Assembly: GCA_954871525.1 (NCBI GenBank)
Contig: OX940865.1
Span: 19,514,420-19,578,419, forward strand
Reading direction: 5' to 3'
Source: Parietaria judaica
Lineage: Eukaryota; Streptophyta; Magnoliopsida; Rosales; Urticaceae
Length of the DNA: 64,000 nucleotides
Shown: positions 61,690-64,000 of the stretch, piece after piece
How the letters are laid out: each line of letters begins with the position of its first letter
How positions within the stretch are numbered: position 1 is the stretch's first letter
The notes under the pieces: generated by a model
Databases searched by the model: none
What the model saw: only the letters and a program-made list of their open reading frames with translations
Told to the model about the DNA's origin: nothing
Made by a program: the position numbers and the translations under genes

Positions 61690-61897
61690 CTATGTCTCTC
61701 TACTCCTTCAACCCAACCACCAAGCTTTTCAACCCAACCACCAAGCTTTCTCGCTACGTCTCAGGTCCGGTGAGACCTTCACCGTTGTGATCTCCAAAGC
61801 CCGCGAATCACTTGACCGACGGATCCAGCTCGTTCGAGCCGTACGTCCCTTACGAAGAAACTGCTGGCCGGAAAGGCATAGGCTAAATGCAAGTCAT
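61690..61897 (+). pseudogene. degraded coding fragment, possibly plastid-targeted
   Basis: Three short frames in series look coding. ATG at 61690 gives MSLYSFNPTTKL, rich in Ser/Thr/Arg like a transit peptide. A shifted frame gives RPLRR-like residues and FTVVISKARES-like text. A further shift gives DGSSSSFEPYVPYEETAGRKG up to a TAA. A 21-bp block (ttcaacccaaccaccaagct) is duplicated in tandem at ~61708-61749. I cannot name the parent gene. Confidence 0.3.
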
Positions 61898-62207
61898 AGT
61901 TCGTTCCCCAAATTCACACTTCATCGGAACTTCCAGCCATTTCTTTTAGGAATAATCGTGACATGTTCTCACTCCCATGTCAATGTGCTACCAATCTGCT
62001 CTACCCCGCACTGGAGTGAAGAGAAGAACTAGAACGGCGGAAGACTTAAGATGTAGAAGATCATAACATGACTAACTCAGTAGTTCGAATCTGATACAAT
62101 ATTGGCGAAATTTATATATATGGTGTACGCACCAACGTATTGTCGAAAAGAGAACTTGCGAGAATGATTAACTAAGCTCCAATTGTGCCGGAACCGGCAA
62201 TGAATAC

Positions 62208-62486
62208 TCACGGATCGATGCGCGAGTTATGGAGTTGTGCAGTAGCAGAGGCTCCGGTACCATCGGCTAAAATTTCGAACGCATGCTTTACTTGTTTCAA
62301 CGTGATCCCTCTCAGAACCGGGGAAACATCTTGCAGACGCTTCCTTGCAGGGGCAGCAGAGGCCGCAGCATGTGGCGCAAAGCACGAGCCACATTCAGTA
62401 CTGTCATCTTCACCATCTTTGATACTCGTAATAATTTCTTTATCTTTGGAGATAGATTTGTTTGGGAGATATTGCAGGGTGAACAT
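62208..62486 (-). CDS. unknown ORF, related to the ORF at the window's right end
   Basis: 92 codons from MFTLQYLPNK to ending HNSRIDP. It includes an Ala-rich stretch with three cysteines (ECGSCFAPHAAASAAP) and KQVKHAFEILADGTGASAT. The C-terminal part and 3' flank match the sequence at 63770-64000 (accggcaatgaat, gcgcgag, tgcagtagc, gaacatcgcat). Not recognised. It may be a short gene or one exon of one; no promoter can be fixed. Confidence 0.3.
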   Translation of the reverse strand: MFTLQYLPNKSISKDKEIITSIKDGEDDSTECGSCFAPHAAASAAPARKRLQDVSPVLRGITLKQVKHAFEILADGTGASATAQLHNSRIDP

Positions 62487-62559
62487 CGCATATATAAAAA
62501 TTAATACAGTATCAAATAACGCTTTTAAGAGAAATAAATTTAAATAAATTTAAATAAAT

Positions 62560-63655
62560 TGTGTCGAAGTGATAATCAAATAACTTCGATTATGGCTGTC
62601 TTAATCAAGCTACTTAAGGTCTTGAATTGCCTCTGTTGCAAGTTCAAGTCTTTTTACTTTAGGGTAAAACCGGGATCACGAACTGGGGTTTTAGCCTTTT
62701 TTTTGTTCCGTTCTTGATTTTTTTTTTTTGGAACATCTACTAGAGGGAAACCGGGGTTACAAGTTGCTCGAATTAATCCAGATTAGATATAATTCACGTG
62801 GTTTAAGCTTTGACTCAGAGATGAGAGATCATTATAAATTGAGAAAGAGGATTAAAGTGATAATGATGTGTAGTTAAATACTTAAGTTGTTCAATCTTGA
62901 ATAAAATAGTCTCTATATATTCATAATCTTTCGGGTAGTCTCACAGCCCAAATAATACATATTATTTGCATATTAATTGAATAATGCTAAGCCGTGTTTC
63001 ACGTTCATGATATATACAATCACAACCCATTGAATGAAGCTTTGGTCATTTCATCATAAATATAATCCTCTACATATTCATGATCTTTTTGCTAGCCTTA
63101 CACTCCAAAGTGTCTATAAAAGTTATAATATAGAGGCAGAACTACTCAAGTTATAGTCCAATCCAAACCGTTGATTTTTTTGATCCGACTGTCGATTTTA
63201 AAAATTAAGAAAAATAAAATAAAATAAGGTATGAAACGGAAACCGGATATTGGGTTCCGGATAAAAATCGGAACTGGAATTTATGGTTCCAAAAAAATCT
63301 GGAACCAGAAAATTTTGGTTTCGGTTTTAATAGAACTGGAAACCATATTATGTACTATATTTACATAATTACCTACATCTATCAATACGAGAAAACAAAT
63401 AGTGTGAAAATTTCTAGAAGTTACATGTGTCCAAGATTTAACCACACATCTCAAATTCGGTTTATACTATTGAAAGAACATGAACGGAATTTTACGAAGA
63501 AGCAAACAATGAATATTGAAAAGTTTGGCTATGAAAAGAAGAAGAAAAAGACTGCGTTTAAGCCACCATAAAAATTAAAACATTGGATATGCATTGAAGG
63601 AATATATACACACAGGAGAGTCCAACAGAATCAAAGGTGTAATAATTTTTCATTC
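62560..63655. other. AT-rich intergenic DNA, no gene seen
   Basis: No credible coding region. Short phrases such as 'aaccgggattac' and 'ggaaccagaaa' recur, suggesting old repeats. Confidence 0.5.
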
Positions 63656-63841
63656 TCGTTTTATTCATAAATCATAACATCAAATGAAGTAGAACAGACA
63701 AACAAGCAAACTCGATAAAGACAACGACAGAGAAACATTAATGTTGCAGGCACCAGCTTATTATTGAAAAGATAACTTGCGAGAATGATTACTTAAGCTC
63801 CAATGGTGTTGGAACCGGCAATGAATTCAAGGATGCGCGAG

Positions 63842-64000
63842 CTATGGAGACGTTGTTGCAGTAGCGGAGGCGCCTGAATCCGTGCCGGAACCAGCTGCTA
63901 GAGTATCGAACACAAGCTTTGCCGCCCTCGACTTCTCTGCCATCTCTGCTAGAGTATCGATATATTTGTTTGTGAGGCTATCAAAGGGCGAACATCGCAT
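63842..64000 (-). CDS. 3' end of an unknown gene, cut by window edge
   Basis: On the minus strand an open frame enters at the window end (ATG at 63998-64000 may be internal). It reads SLTNKYIDTLAEMAEKSR and AAKLVFDTLAAGSG, then SGASATATTSP and TAG. It is Ala/Ser/Thr-rich and possibly helical. A likely 3' UTR with AATAAA (minus strand, ~63658-63665) follows. It is related to the ORF at 62208-62486 in its last ~30 codons and 3' flank, so the two may be tandem duplicates. Function unknown. Confidence 0.4.
   Translation of the reverse strand: MRCSPFDSLTNKYIDTLAEMAEKSRAAKLVFDTLAAGSGTDSGASATATTSP

Overview
The window is nuclear DNA of a flowering plant, most likely a eudicot. It has AT-rich intergenic DNA, GT-AG introns, plant LTR retrotransposons, a clade IV TGA bZIP factor, a multiple-C2 (MCTP/FTIP) protein and polygalacturonase-inhibiting proteins. 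I cannot name the species.

Layout. (1) 759-13583 (+) is a complete, young Ty3/gypsy element of the Tat type. It has 722/721-bp LTRs, an ATTAT target duplication, a tRNA-Lys-type PBS, gag-protease, then pol in the same frame, a 43-bp minisatellite, and a long antisense ORF resembling the 'putative gypsy type transposon' family (PF04195-like). It is damaged: the protease Asp is Asn and there are in-frame stops in pol. The first stop, between protease and RT, lies in a TMV-type readthrough context (TAG-CAA-TTA). (2) 13589-19636 is AT-rich with repeats and no gene. (3) 19642-24306 (-) is a non-autonomous relative of element 1, with identical 523-bp LTRs but for one base and an AACAG target duplication. 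It shares LTR ends, PBS, leader, minisatellite and polypurine tract with element 1 but lacks gag-pol. (4) 24312-31070 shows no gene.

(5) 31449-40114 (+) is an 11-exon TGA9/TGA10-like bZIP gene whose exon 1/intron 1 junction is duplicated several times inside intron 1. (6) 42377-47653 (-) is a Ty1/copia element with 131-bp LTRs, TA...CA termini and a TTACT duplication. It is broken by a nonsense codon, frameshifts and a 597-bp hAT-type MITE with an 8-bp duplication. (7) 48098-49657 (+) is ribosomal protein eL6 (RPL6, 4 exons). (8) 50820-53318 (-) is an MCTP/FTIP-like protein (2 exons). (9) 57468-58840 (+) is an intact two-exon PGIP, followed at 59334-60406 by a 5'-truncated PGIP pseudogene. 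(10) 60718-61490 is a Mutator-type MITE with long terminal inverted repeats and a 9-bp duplication. (11) The right end has a degraded coding fragment and two related minus-strand gene tails of unknown family, the last cut by the window edge.

The most interesting system is the pair of elements 1 and 3. They look like an autonomous/non-autonomous partnership that keeps only replication and integration signals plus an internal minisatellite. That array is open in all three frames on the antisense strand, the strand that carries the antisense ORF in element 1.
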